64,000 nucleotides of DNA from Parasponia andersonii. Its lineage: Eukaryota; Streptophyta; Magnoliopsida; Rosales; Cannabaceae. The stretch lies in contig JXTB01000115.1 of NCBI GenBank assembly GCA_002914805.1, positions 647,441 to 711,440 of the forward strand, written 5' to 3'. Shown here piece after piece: positions 21,422 through 32,581 of this stretch. The notes under the pieces were generated by a model. The model had not been told where the DNA came from. It ran no database searches and saw nothing but the letters and a program-made list of their open reading frames with translations. The stretch's first letter is position 1. Each line of letters begins with the position of its first letter. The position numbers and the translations under genes are program-made.

Positions 21422-22682
21422 GCACATGCACATGAGCTATGCTTCCAAAGACTCTCAAGTGGGAGATCCCAGGCTTCCTTCCGCTCCATGCTTCTTGTGG
21501 TGTCTTTCCCCACACACTTCTTGTTGGAGATCGATTGAACAATTAAACTGCGCATGCAACAGCTTCTGCCCATAACTCTTTGGGTAATCTCTTACTTTTC
21601 AGCATGCTTCGAGCTATGTTGAGGATGTTTCAGTTCTTCCTTTCTGCCACACCATTTTGTTGAGGGGATTTTGGAACAGTGTCGAATTCCATTTGTTTCG
21701 CAGAATTCTTGGAACTCTTTTGAAGTGAATTCTCCTCCTCTATCAGTTCTCATGGCTTTGATCTGAAGACGCTTTCCTTCTCTACAGCAGCCTTGAACTT
21801 CTTGAAAGCTTCAAAGACTTCTGATTTTTGCTTCAAGAAATAAACCCAAGTCTTTCTTGAGAAATCATCAATAAAGAGCAAGAAGTAATTGCTCTTACCG
21901 AAAGAACTTGGTTTGATAGGACCGCACACATCTGTATGCACGACCTCTAGTGACTTTTGGGCTCTTGAATTCGACTCTTTTGAAAAGCTTTTCCTGAATT
22001 GCTTCCTGAGTAAGCATCCTTCACAAAGTTGATCAGGATGATTGATGCATGGCAAGCCTCTCACCATTTCTTTCTTGGACAATAGCTCTAATCCTCCAAA
22101 ATTGAGATGTCCGAATCTCAAATGCCATAGCCATGATGAATCCTTATAACATACTTTCAAACATTTTGCCATATCATTTTGAATGTTCAATAAGAACATT
22201 CTATTTCTGAACATAGGCACCTTAGCAATCAAGTTCATATTGTTATCTCTTATAGAAAGACTATAATCTTTCAAGTGAATATCATAGCCTTTCTCTAAGA
22301 GTTGTCCCAAACTCAAGATGTTTGTTTTCATTGTGGGTACAAAATAAACATTTGAAATAAATTGATGCCCCCCATTTTTTAAGCAGATAAAAATTTTACC
22401 TTTTCCTTTTACCGCTACTTTTGAATCATCACCGAAGGAAACACTCCCACTGATTGATTCATCAAGCTCTATAAACATTGATCGATGCCCACACATATGA
22501 TTGCTAGCACCGGTATCAAGATACCATGTGTTGTCTTGTCCTCCATTGTTGTCTTTATATGCTAGTAGCATGGTGCCATTTTCTTCCATTTTTTCTTCAA
22601 CGTAATTGACTTTCTCTTCAATTCCGTTATTGGGTATTCTACACTCTCTAGATAATGTCCAAACTTGTGACAATTGAAACAT
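21422..22682 (-). pseudogene. Copia copy 1 protease and integrase
   Basis: The open piece 22682-21750 begins just after the zinc-knuckle frameshift. Protease has WYLDTGASNHMCG with the catalytic DTGA intact (near 22530). The integrase zinc-binding part reads WHLRFGHLNFGG and LCEGCLLRKQF (about 22115-22010), then the core HTDVCGP and LLFIDDFSRKTW with two catalytic acids. At about 21750 a frameshift ends the frame; integrase similarity continues in other frames (for example KKCVGKDTTRSMERKEAWD near 21520-21460) until the N. Confidence 0.9.
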
Positions 22683-23559
22683 TCAACTTGAGACTTCTCA
22701 AGCCTTGAGTTCATTCGACCTCTACCACGACCTCTTGTAGAGCTTTCTCCTCTTTCGAAATTGTTGATATGATAATTGTGGTTGTTGGAATTCCAACCTC
22801 GTCCACGACCTCGACTTGTACCACGTCCTTGTCCTCGGGCTTTTCCTCTACCACGGCCACGTTGACTTCTTTCGCTACATTGGCTATCTTCTTTCTCTGT
22901 AATTTGTGTCTTGAGAAGCTGCTCCTTCAAATTTGGCTTCTTCTTTTTCTTTTCCTCGTGAGCTTGTAAAGAACCCAAGAGTTATTCTATTATCATGGCT
23001 CCCAAATCTTTAGTTTCTTCGATGACAGTAACAATATTCTCGAACTTTGGATCTAACGATCGAAGAATCTTTTCCATAATCGTAACATTTTCAAGTTTCT
23101 CACCATTTCTCTTCATTTGATTGGAAATGGTTAGAACTCTGGAAAAGTAGTCAGAAACTGACTCAGTCTCTGTCATATATAACAAATCAAACTCTCCTCT
23201 TAGAGTTTGAATGCGGACCTTTTTGACCTTTTCTTCTCCCTTGGATGAAATTTGAAGTTTCTCCCATGCTTCCTTAGCGGAGGTTGCACTTGAGATTTTC
23301 TCAAACCCGTCGTCATCTAAGGCTTGGTAAATAAGGAAGAGAGCTTTTTTGTCCCTCTTTCTTGAATCTTTTAAACTATCCTTCTGTATTGAAGATAGTG
23401 TTGAATCTCTTGGCTCTTCGTAGCCTTTCTCTGCTACTTCCCAAACATCATGTGCTCCAAGGAAGACTTTCATTTTGATAGTCCAAATATCAAAGTTATT
23501 ACTTAGAAGTGGTAGAACTTGAAGAGATATTAAACTGCCGGTAGCTATAACTCTTAACG
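22562..23559 (-). pseudogene. Copia copy 1 gag with in-frame TAA and zinc knuckle
   Basis: Gag capsid reads from about 23548 (SNNFDIWTIKMKVFLGAHDVW, DUF4219-like start) through GEFDLLYMTETESVSDYFSRV to an in-frame TAA at 22982-22984. The same frame continues with LLGSLQAHEEKKKKK, an RG-rich stretch (RGRGRGKARGQGRG) and the zinc knuckle CFNCHKFGHY near 22690-22660. A frameshift inside the knuckle moves the remaining cysteine to the protease frame. The expected start is ATA (23546-23548) where a Met codon would fit; the first ATG is 25 codons later at 23473. Gag packages the element RNA. Confidence 0.85.
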
Positions 23560-24080
23560 GAGTGAGTTTTTAGGAATTTCGACCACACAGATAGATCTAA
23601 AATGCCGAAAAACCTTAAGATTGACTTGTATATCGACTTAGTCAAAGTCAATAGTCAAAGTCAATGCTAGGTCAATGGTCAACACCGGTTAACTGTTGGT
23701 CAACGACTCTGACGGCTTAGTCAACGACGCGGTCAAACGACTTTGATAGCTTGGTCAACGGCTCTGACGGCTCGGCTTTGATGGCTTGATCAACAGCTCT
23801 AACAGCTCGGTCAAATGACTCTGACTCCGCTCAACTCAGTGAGTTGACTCAATTTATGGCAGCAAACTACTGATGACTCGTTCTGACACGTTCGGACTCC
23901 GATTGGGCTGATTTTTATGGCAGTGTGTTCGTCTCGTCGAGCTCTTCGATTTGATATGTAATAGTAGTGTGTTTTGAACAAATATCTAATACTCTCAATC
24001 TCAAGAATTCTTTTCTGATGGGGAAGATCAGTCAAAGCTACAACTACAGAGCATACTTAGAATTTCAAGAGAACTCACAA

Positions 24081-24096
24081 CCTTGCTCTGATACCA
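24081..24096 (-). other. Copia copy 1 primer-binding site
   Basis: Minus strand TGGTATCAGAGCAAGG, the initiator tRNA-Met-complementary site, 3 bases from the inner end of the 5' LTR (24100). Confidence 0.9.
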
Positions 24097-24099
24097 CTT

Positions 24100-24543
24100 T
24101 GTTGGAAAGTAAAGTAGACTTTATTATTCACTCAAATACTTTTATAAGAGAAAATTCTCAACTTCACTCTTCAAGCTCACTCACTCACTCACTACAAGTT
24201 ATGCTTCTTTCTCTCTTCTCTTCACTCTTAGAAGCTTTACTTCTTACTTGATGCTTAGAACTCAAATGAGGAGGGGTATATATACTACATGAGAAACAAT
24301 GAGAACCACACAAATAAATAATTACAAAAATCCTTAAACCACACATATTTTCTTCTACACACTTCTAATAATAATCAAATAATTCACATGTAAAAAGCTA
24401 ATATCTACCTAACACTAGAAGATTCTAGGTGGAAGGCTTCTTTAATTTGGACTTGGGCTTTTTCTTTTGTGAGTTTTGCACTTGGGCTAACTCCAACTTA
24501 TTGAGCCTCATGTTGATGGGCTTAAACAAGTTTATTTTCAACA
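24100..24543 (-). repeat. Copia copy 1 5' LTR
   Basis: From TGTTGGAAAG to TTCAACA, 444 bp, with TG...CA ends on both strands. GATTT follows at 24544-24548. Confidence 0.95.
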
Positions 24544-24548
24544 GATTT

Positions 24549-25752
24549 TTCATATTTGATTTAGATAAAATTTAATTATGTTCCATATTGTAAGATTTGA
24601 AATATTGAATTTTTTTGAAAATTATAATGGATTTTGAATGATATTTGAATATATTTTATTTTTATGGGATCTGTTATGTACATGAATTTTTGGTTTATCA
24701 AAAATATAACTATTGTGCTACCCACATTTCTGAGAATCTAAAATAAAACTTTTATGAAAAACGAGAGCATTATTTGGAAACTAAACCTTTACATGGTTAT
24801 TTTGGATACTTATCATGTTGTACATGCCATAAAACTATACATGGGTACCATTAGTATCTTGGCTTAAACATGTGGCATTATCCCTCATCGTCATTGCAGA
24901 GTCCATAAACCTATTTGGTGTTTTTCTAATAACCACTCTTACGACAAGTATAGGTATTAAGCTACTCCTCTAGGTATCATAGGTAAGTGTCGGATTAGGT
25001 GTGTTTGGCACACAAAGTACTATCATTTTATATTCATGATGAGAGAATGTTAGCTTATAGTTATTAGGTGATTTATATCATATGCTATATGAGTTTATTT
25101 TGATATATAATTAAACTTTCATATATTTATATTTACACCAATCTAGTAGATATTTTTTTGAACTTATTTATAAGTATTGTTTTGATAAATTAAAATTTGT
25201 CAAGCACATCTTTTCATGTAAAAGCTAGAGAGCGAACGGGCATTAAATAATTTATATTTATTGTTAATATTTTTTCCAGCTATATAAATCATGGTAGCAT
25301 TATATAATTGATACAATAGCTAAAACAAAGTACCTATTAATAAGTAAAAAATAATATGTACTAGATTATGACCCTATTTATATATATATATTTCTTACCA
25401 ATTTTTGGAAATAAAATATGTATATAGTTTGCAAACTTATTTTTGATTATACTAACTATACATGTGTTTTCATCATAAAAAGATATTTCAAAGGTAATTA
25501 TCTTCCTACTAGGCAATTCATGCTTACCCCCTCAATTTTTCTCCTAAGGTAGTATCCGATGTGATATTAATCTGGTAAATTTTAGGAGACTATGCCATTT
25601 AGTAGTCCATTTTGTTGTAAATGTTTGAAGTTTTGGATTAAGATTTAGGTTATGTTTCTTTTTCATTTAGTAGAACACGTTTAGCATTAGACAAAGAATA
25701 CTATTTTATGATCATGATTATAAACCTATATGTCATATTAGTACTTAGTACT
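24549..25752 (+). repeat. Possible LTR remnant and AT-rich DNA right of copia copy 1
   Basis: 24549-25020 has the AT-rich and then mixed composition of a chromovirus LTR in plus orientation and probably continues the fragment at 18661-19468. The remainder to 25752 is AT-rich with (TA)n near 25380 and no ORF. No boundary was found. Confidence 0.3.
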
Positions 25753-26815
25753 TGATAAGTGCATAATTGACATAATAATTGATATATTTCTCTATACTAA
25801 CTTTGATTGTTTTCTAATAATTCTTATGTTTTTAATGTTATTTTTGAGTTTGTGGGTATTTTGAAGGAGAAAGAATAAAATAGAGCTGAAAGGGAACGAA
25901 AATGATAACAATTGGAGAAAGCTGAAAAATCTGAGGATCAGCAGTAGTGCCAATGCTCAGGTGGTCAAGAGTTTATGTGTCAAATTTTGTCATCACAGTG
26001 CTAGAACTCCAGCACTGTCGTACCATTCAAATGGGTAACTACACTTTTTATGCTCTTTTGACGGATTTTGATAATAGGACGACTCAAGGTCGACTCTAAG
26101 CTCTTTCAAACTATAAAAGACCTCTTTAATTCAGAAATACTTAGACATAAACATTTATAAACACCTTGGAGACTAGAGGGAGTGACAATTAAGAGAAGGA
26201 GAGCTTAGAGGCCAAGGAGTGCATACTAAAGCCATATTTAGCATTTCTTCTTCCTTTTCCTTCCTTTTCAGAAAAGGTGTCGCTAATATTTTTCCGTAGT
26301 CCAAACTCGAATCAAAGTTAAAATATCAACAATGGTATTACCCTCTTTCTTATTATGAGATATCGAAATCTCCATGGAAGTCATCAGTATAAACAAATTT
26401 TTCAAGATGCTTGATTCTACTGTCAATCTAGAATCTAACAAGTACACAATAAAAGAAGAGATTAGTTCAATCCATATTAGCTTCAGCCAACCTCTCTCCC
26501 AAACCAAGTCAATAGCCAATATTACAACCAAGATTTTAGCCTTGTGAGCAAAACAAAGACTTAGATATGTGAGGCAAAATAATTTAGCATGATGTTTTTA
26601 TTGTTCATCCTTGTATTCATACTAGTTTCTTTTTTAATTTAGTTGAGGGTAATTTCAAGCCTAGACATGATGTTGAATTAATTATTCAAGTATTATTTAT
26701 CTCAATTGTTCATTCTTAATTGTTATATTTTTCTACAATTTCGGAATATCAAGTTGAAATTATCTAAAATGTATATGGACGTTATTAATTCTAGGTTTTT
26801 CTCGACAAAAATGTA
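25753..26815 (+). repeat. Athila-type solo LTR containing an inserted fragment
   Basis: Begins TGATAAGTGC, the usual start of Athila-type LTRs, and includes the leader-like purine-rich stretch at 26170-26220. The LTR sequence stops near 26276 and seems to resume near 26575 (TTTAGCATGATG, then GTTGAGGGTAATTTCAAGCC). Between them lies an antisense RNase H fragment. No internal retrotransposon sequence flanks it, so it is a solo LTR or remnant. The right end is uncertain. Confidence 0.55.
26281..26570 (-). pseudogene. RNase H-like (RVT_3 type) fragment
   Basis: The open piece 26531-26283 reads LAIDLVWERGWLKLIWIE near its start and SISHNKKEGNTIVDILTLI near its end. The order of an ALA..LAW.RGW..LW.E block and a SH..REGN..AD block is that of plant RVT_3 RNase H domains, usually at the 3' end of LINE-type polyproteins and of some host-like copies. 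The conserved DS after the first block is replaced by ISS and the AD of the last motif is VD. It is a fragment of about 85 codons, embedded antisense in an LTR. Confidence 0.6.
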
Positions 26816-28640
26816 AAAAAAAAAAAATTAAAATCAGGGGCTAAAGTGTAATTATGGAATAATATAAGTGAAAAAAATCTTTGAAAATCAGGTAAAAATT
26901 GCAAATAAGTGAAATAGTGCCCACCCAATCAGAAGTAGACACATGGGCTATAGTTCTAACAATTCCTTCATTCTGATGCAGAAGTCCCTAAGAAAATTTG
27001 AAATACTCTCCACTTGGCACTATTCATTTGCCGAGCAACTGTCGTCCTCTGCCGTAGACGCGCCAGCTTGTGTGAATCGCCACCTGATATATTTTAAAAT
27101 TGTGAATATAGGTGATACAGTAGATTGCTGCCTATATTATAGTAAATTCAAAAATAATGTCTTGTAGAATTTTGAAGCATTATGTAATTATATCTTTATT
27201 ACATGATTATCACGCATCTTGTTGCATGTTGTATATACCATAGTATCACACACTTAAGTTTCATTATTGTATCGTGATAATTTAGATCGCTGACGAGTTA
27301 TTGCAGTGCTAGGTGAGAGACCTAGGTCCCTGCTCAGATTCCTCTGACACACCTTTAGGTAGTATTAGGATGCTGGGTACCTTTAGAAAAGAAGTATTAC
27401 AAGACTATGATGAGAGGATGAGAGCTCACTTATATACATTAGTTGATGTGTAATATGCAATTATGTGGTATTAGTTTTAGTTTTGAATATGTGATTATTT
27501 TTTATCTCAATTTATTTATAAACTTGATTTATGGATAGATTTGGAGAAAAAGTAATCATGCAGGCTTGAGAAATTGCATCCATTTTAAAAAGTAATTGAA
27601 TTTCTATTGAACATTTGCATATTCATCTCTTATTCTTCTCCTCTTACGTAGTATTCAATATGACTTCAAAAATTTAGGAATAGAGTAAAGAAGAGCGTGT
27701 TACTAATTTTTATAATTGGTAACTATGTAGAAGACTTCTGTTTATTTATCCTGAGTTGTATTAATACTTAAGGGCTCGTATTATAATTTTTTGTCTATAT
27801 AATTAGTATGTCTAGATTATGAGGATAATAATGATGCTTGATTTTATTTTATAAATTTTATTATTAATCTATGTCTAAAGGTGATCACAATATTATGAGA
27901 ATTTACTTTAAAACTATTATATAAATTTTTTTTAAAACTACTATTGAATTTTCACTAGTAAAATTTCATTTCTACCACTTGCTTGAGGTTTCAGTTGAGA
28001 CGAAGCCCATTTTTATTTATATAGAACGAAAAGGGCTAACCTAAGAGGTCGTTAAACAATAATTGATCGAGTAGGCTAGGGTGCTAAATTTTAGGTGGGA
28101 AGCTTTTAGTTTATTCCCCGAGTTTTAGAATTTCATCCAAAAAGAATGGCATCTAATTATATAGAATGCACACCTATCCATATCAATTTCACGTACTACG
28201 CTAGTTTTCGCTTTTGTTTTGAAAGTTTCTACTAAGCATAAAAGAGTTACTTTGAAGGTACTACTAATATATACCCATAATATTGTCCTTATATAGGATG
28301 ATCATTATGGTGTCTCATGTACATTGTTGGAGACAGAGGTGTTTGGGACTTTATACTGTATTAGAAGACAACAAACTAAAGTTAAAAAAAAAAAAAATAC
28401 CTGCACAACTGAAAGATCCTCAAAAAAGCGCAATAAATATACGTTTTTCTTGATATGTTTTCTGTTCCAAATTTAATTATAGTCGTATTCTTTATTTTTC
28501 TCGATACAAATTAAACTTCTCGTCCTTTTAATTTCTAAAAGCAGTTGGGCCTATGAACACTTTTTAAGTTAGAGCAAGAACACCTAAACTCCTAAATATA
28601 CGTAGCAGTTAATAGCAATATTATAGAATCAACGGGAAAG

Positions 28641-28678
<38 letters not shown>

Positions 28679-29145
28679 ATTTTTATTTTAACAAATAAAA
28701 TCAAAACAAAGATCTGTAACTAGATTGGAGGCTACCTACAAAGTCTTGGCGACAACATATTGACATGTGTCTTATAATAAATAAGCAATGGGAAAAATAA
28801 TTAGTCAATTTTAGAAATTGCAATCATTCTAGTAGTTTGTAGTTTTTAGGTAACTATATCCCTTTTTTACTTTTTTTTTTTGAAAAAAAAAAAAAGTATA
28901 AAAGGGCTAATATACTCTTAAGTCAAAATGGTTAGACATAGCGTCGAGCGCTCAACAAAAATGTCTATAGCAACTCGACCAAAAAAAAAAGAAAAAAAAA
29001 TTAAATATTAAGCATCAGGTAGAGTATCAAGAACGCTAGACACAAATGTCGAATGATATTAGATAAAGTTTCTACCAATTCGACCACTCATGTCTAACTA
29101 GATTTAGATTTCTATTTGAATATTATGCACTAGACATGAGTGTCA
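26816..29145. other. AT-rich intergenic DNA without a recognised gene
   Basis: Includes an unassigned open frame at 26943-27167 with no family I know. 27250-27420 has mixed base composition and could be an old LTR scrap. A (TA)n run lies at 28645-28676 and poly-A/T runs near 28388, 28870 and 28980. Nothing else is supported. Confidence 0.5.
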
Positions 29146-29149
29146 AGAA

Positions 29150-29340
29150 ACTTTAGACAATATATCTAGCAACTTAGCCTCCATATTTAGTCGGAATCAG
29201 AATATAGACTCTTAATAAATGCTAACTTTAGACAATATATCTAGCAACTTAGCTTCCATATTTAGTCGGAATCAGAATATAGACTCTTAATAAATGCCAT
29301 ATTTAGTCGGAATCAGAATATAGACTCTTAATAAATGCTA
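29150..29340. repeat. Tandem repeat, 75-bp unit plus partial third copy
   Basis: Copy 1 is 29150-29224, copy 2 begins at 29225 and differs by one base within the unit, and a partial third copy of about 43 bp (29298-29340) repeats 29257-29299. Near identity indicates recent duplication. It lies about 1 kb downstream of the stop codon of the WOX1-like gene. Confidence 0.85.
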
Positions 29341-30338
29341 ACGATTTTTTTTTGTATTTAAAATAATTAAAAACTTAAAAAAATATATTCACTTAAAAGT
29401 TATTAGAAAGGGTGTACGGTGATGGTTTATTTCGCAAAGAACTTTAAATTAATCTAAATTAATGATGTATATAAGTTCAATATATATCGACTAATTAATA
29501 TTCTAGATTAAGCTTTTGGACAGTTTCGATCTTCGATCCTTTGGGAAATACACTCTTGGACATCGTCTTTTTCTGGATCTTGGGTTTTAGTGTGCAATAA
29601 TTCTATTACGGTACCTTTTTTTTTTAGCTCTATATCCATTTATAATGATCGAAAATTTATTGTATAACTAGCTCAGCTAGAATAGTAGTGACTGTTTCCC
29701 GAGGGTTACTTGAATGGACTGTGGCCTCATCACATGCCATATTATATATCATATACTAAATATGTAACAAAAGAACAAAAAATCTCTCTAACCTAAATTC
29801 TTGGTCACTTCAACATCACAGGCGTTTTTCAACATATCTTTCTAGCTAATCTATAATCTCCGGCCATTTACAGATTCCTCATATCAACATCAAACTCTCA
29901 CATCTCGTATTCTATTTTCGAATCCCCTTTTATGGACCTCTCCCAACACTCTCTCTCTTTCTCTCTCTCATCATAACGACACATTCAAATTACTTAAACA
30001 AGGCCTCTACCTGTCACCATATAACCTCCTGGACAATATGCTATAACTTTAAGATATTGAATACATGTATGAGCCAACATGGTTCAAATGCATTTTAAGG
30101 CAAAACCCTTTATTTTTACTAACCTACTAAAATACATATCACATCAATACCACTTTCGCGAAAGTGTAAACATCAAAACTCAACAGCATTTAGTAACATG
30201 AAAAATGTCTCGTCATTTTCCAACAAGAGATTACAAACAAGTTTCTCTCAGAGATATATAAGCTTACATACAGAGCAAAGTTTCAGGTTAAATTATCATC
30301 CATATAAATATATATATATATATATGAATATCTATTAA
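29341..30338. other. 3' flank of the WOX1-like gene
   Basis: No ORF. On the minus strand a possible polyadenylation signal AATAAA lies at 30109-30114, about 225 bp past the stop. A (TA)n run sits at 30306-30324, inside the probable 3' untranslated region. A CT-rich patch is at 29950-29970. Confidence 0.4.
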
Positions 30339-32581
30339 TTAATTCTTTAATGGAAGGAACTCAAAGAAGGGACAAGGAGTGACATTTGTAGTGATATCAC
30401 TGGTGGAGTAACTCATGGCCGAAACGACAGATATTTCAGTCTCTTTCTCGTTGGTGTAATCGCCGCTTCTAAGTGGGAACAGCTCAAGGGTTTGAGATTC
30501 GTCATGGTCTAACTCAGGCCTGTTTAAGTCACTGGTATTAATAAGAGCATTACCATTTTCTTCTCTGTAAGGTGTCGTTTTGAAGATGCTTAGATCATAA
30601 TGGTTAGTATTAGTGTTCTTAATGAGCCTTTGGCCCATTGTTCTCATCGGTGCTGAGGCTGTTCTACAGCTACTACCATTACTAGTTGTAGTAGTAGTAG
30701 TAGTGGTAACAGTAGTAGGGGTGTTGATGACGTGGCATGCAGGAAGAGGAGGAGGACAGGACAACTGCATCGTCTGCCACGTGGCATTCCTTTCCATAAA
30801 GTTCCTTCTATGCTGCAATTCCCCTTCGCCGAATTGGGTCCATCCATCTGTTCTGCATGATTCTGCACCTACTGCTGCTTTTGCTGCCCTTTGTATTGAA
30901 ACATGAGAATCCTGCAATTATTATTATTTTTTTAAAATATATTATTTATATACATATTTTGAATGACATGCAAAATATAAATGAAATCCCAGAGCCAAAA
31001 ATGTTAAAGGGCACTCCATGTTATTTCCAAGTGTGAAGACTGAAAGCTTAATTTGTGAATTGTTGTAGTAATTAGAATAGGGTTAAAATTGTCTTGTGGC
31101 TAAAGGGGTGGTCATAGATACAGTTCAAATTGGTGCATGATCATTGGCCTAAACGACATGCATGATCAATAAGGTGTAGCACAATACCCAAAACGGCCCC
31201 CAGCTAAGTTTCATAACAGCAGCCCCGACAGAAAGGAAGGAGTGCAGCTTTTAGACCCTTTTCATTTCCCAACAAACAATGCTTTTGTTGTTGCCTTGCC
31301 TTACATGATACACATATGCACACATATATATATATACACATATACACTTTTATACTTTTCAGTATAACCCCAAAGATGATGATCTCATAATTAAGCATAA
31401 TTAAAAATATTTTAATTATATATGAAGAGATATATTCAAAGACAAAGACAATATATCGAAGTTATAGAAATTAGCTAGAGAGAGAGAGAAAGAGGTACCT
31501 CTGCAAGACTAGTACTACTGCAGTTGGTTGAGGGTGGCCAGTTCTTGGTCTGTTCGACTTCAAACCCAAACCCTGTCCTACATGCCCCTGTTCTCAAAAA
31601 GAAAAACAAAACATACATCCATATAACTTTACATCTCAAACAACGATTGGAATAATATATAATATCCAAAATCAAAATATCAATGTAACGGATTCGAAAA
31701 AGCCAATCAATACCAAACGACTACTTACTTTTAATATCTATAGCGTGAATAAAAGTCAAGGAAAAAAAAATAATAACTAATTATTGGGAGATAGTATTAA
31801 TTAGTATTATTAGATAATCAAAAGAATTTACTTACCTAATGACGTTTCTTTGTTAGTGTTATTTTTTTGAATATCTGACATTTCTAGGTCATCAGCGGGA
31901 GAGGATTCCATAATCTGACGGCGACGCTTCTGTCTCTCTCTTGCCTTGTGATTTTGGAACCAATAGAAGACGTTCTTCCCTTCAATCTTTCCGTACCGCC
32001 GGAGCTGAGCCGTTATGTGTTGAATTTGCTCGGCCGATGGAGTCCGAGTCCCCCTCCGGTAAAGCTCTTCGAGAGCCCTAAGCTGCTCCGGCGTCGGGTT
32101 CCACCTCGAACTCACCACCACTTGTTGACCAATATTCAACTCTCTCTTGCTCATCATCATGTTTTGGTGATAATCATTATGGTGATTTTGATGATGACCC
32201 ACGTTAGTGGACGCTGCATATTTTTATTTTGAATAAAATCTTAGTGAGGAGCAAAAGTATTCCAACTAGGGATTGAGCTTAGAATCTAACTCTCAACTAC
32301 TTAGACAACCAAATAAATAATTAATAAAAAAATTATATTAATAGATTAAAAATAATAATAATAATGCATGAGATGATAATACCGAGATGATGATATTGAG
32401 CAAAAAAATCATGAGAGTTGCGGCTTAAAAATGGAGGGTTAGGGTTTGTGATGTTTTGAGATGAGGTGTTAGCTGAAGGCTGAAGTGGCCTTGGAATGAG
32501 AGGACGAAGCTTCCGAGAAGTAGCGTTGAATGGGTCATGTAGGTTGACCTCTCCACCTTCATTATAACCCATCATCCACAT
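30339..32581 (-). CDS. WOX1: WUSCHEL-related homeobox 1 / STENOFOLIA-type transcription factor
   Basis: Nuclear transcription factor of the WUS clade. Four exons: 32581-32383, 32213-31836, 31587-31499 and 30911-30339, all with GT/AG introns and matching phase, giving 412 residues. It starts [10 protein letters not shown] and contains [10 protein letters not shown], both WOX1/STF marks. The homeodomain spans residues 101-166 ([10 protein letters not shown] to RQKRRRQ, with [13 protein letters not shown]). The WUS box TLELFPL is at 363-369 and the STF-type C-terminal box FEFLPLKN ends the protein. [12 protein letters not shown] is a further conserved block. A run of eight threonines (291-298) is encoded by a GTA/CTA triplet repeat. 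In legumes and Solanaceae this family promotes blade outgrowth by repression at the adaxial-abaxial boundary. An upstream in-frame ATG at 32611 adds ten residues but lacks family support. No break is seen; I expect it to be functional. Confidence 0.95.

Larger units (their letters stand above)
19474..24543 (-). mobile_element. Ty1/copia retrotransposon, copy 1
   Basis: Two LTRs (19474-19992 and 24100-24543), primer site, polypurine tract and 5-bp duplication GATTT all fit. Minus-strand order is gag, zinc knuckle, protease, integrase, RT, RNase H, the copia order. Coding is interrupted by an in-frame TAA in gag, a frameshift at the zinc knuckle, a frameshift in integrase, a missing segment marked by an N at 21421 and a TAG before RT. 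It is related to copy 2 at 39850-45424, but better preserved. The first base pair of each LTR-type end is decayed on the left (TATTGG for TGTTGG). Confidence 0.95.

Noticed and set aside
26943-27167. 74-codon plus-strand frame
   Set aside because: No recognisable family and no supporting context; treated as chance.
28645-28676. (TA)n run considered as a MITE end or hairpin gene
   Set aside because: Simple microsatellite, like several others here (34313, 50843, 51212, 51588, 55896); no terminal inverted repeats or duplications.
30613-30906. Plus-strand frame of 97 codons within WOX1 exon 4
   Set aside because: Shadow of the real minus-strand exon; its poly-valine run is the complement of the threonine tract.
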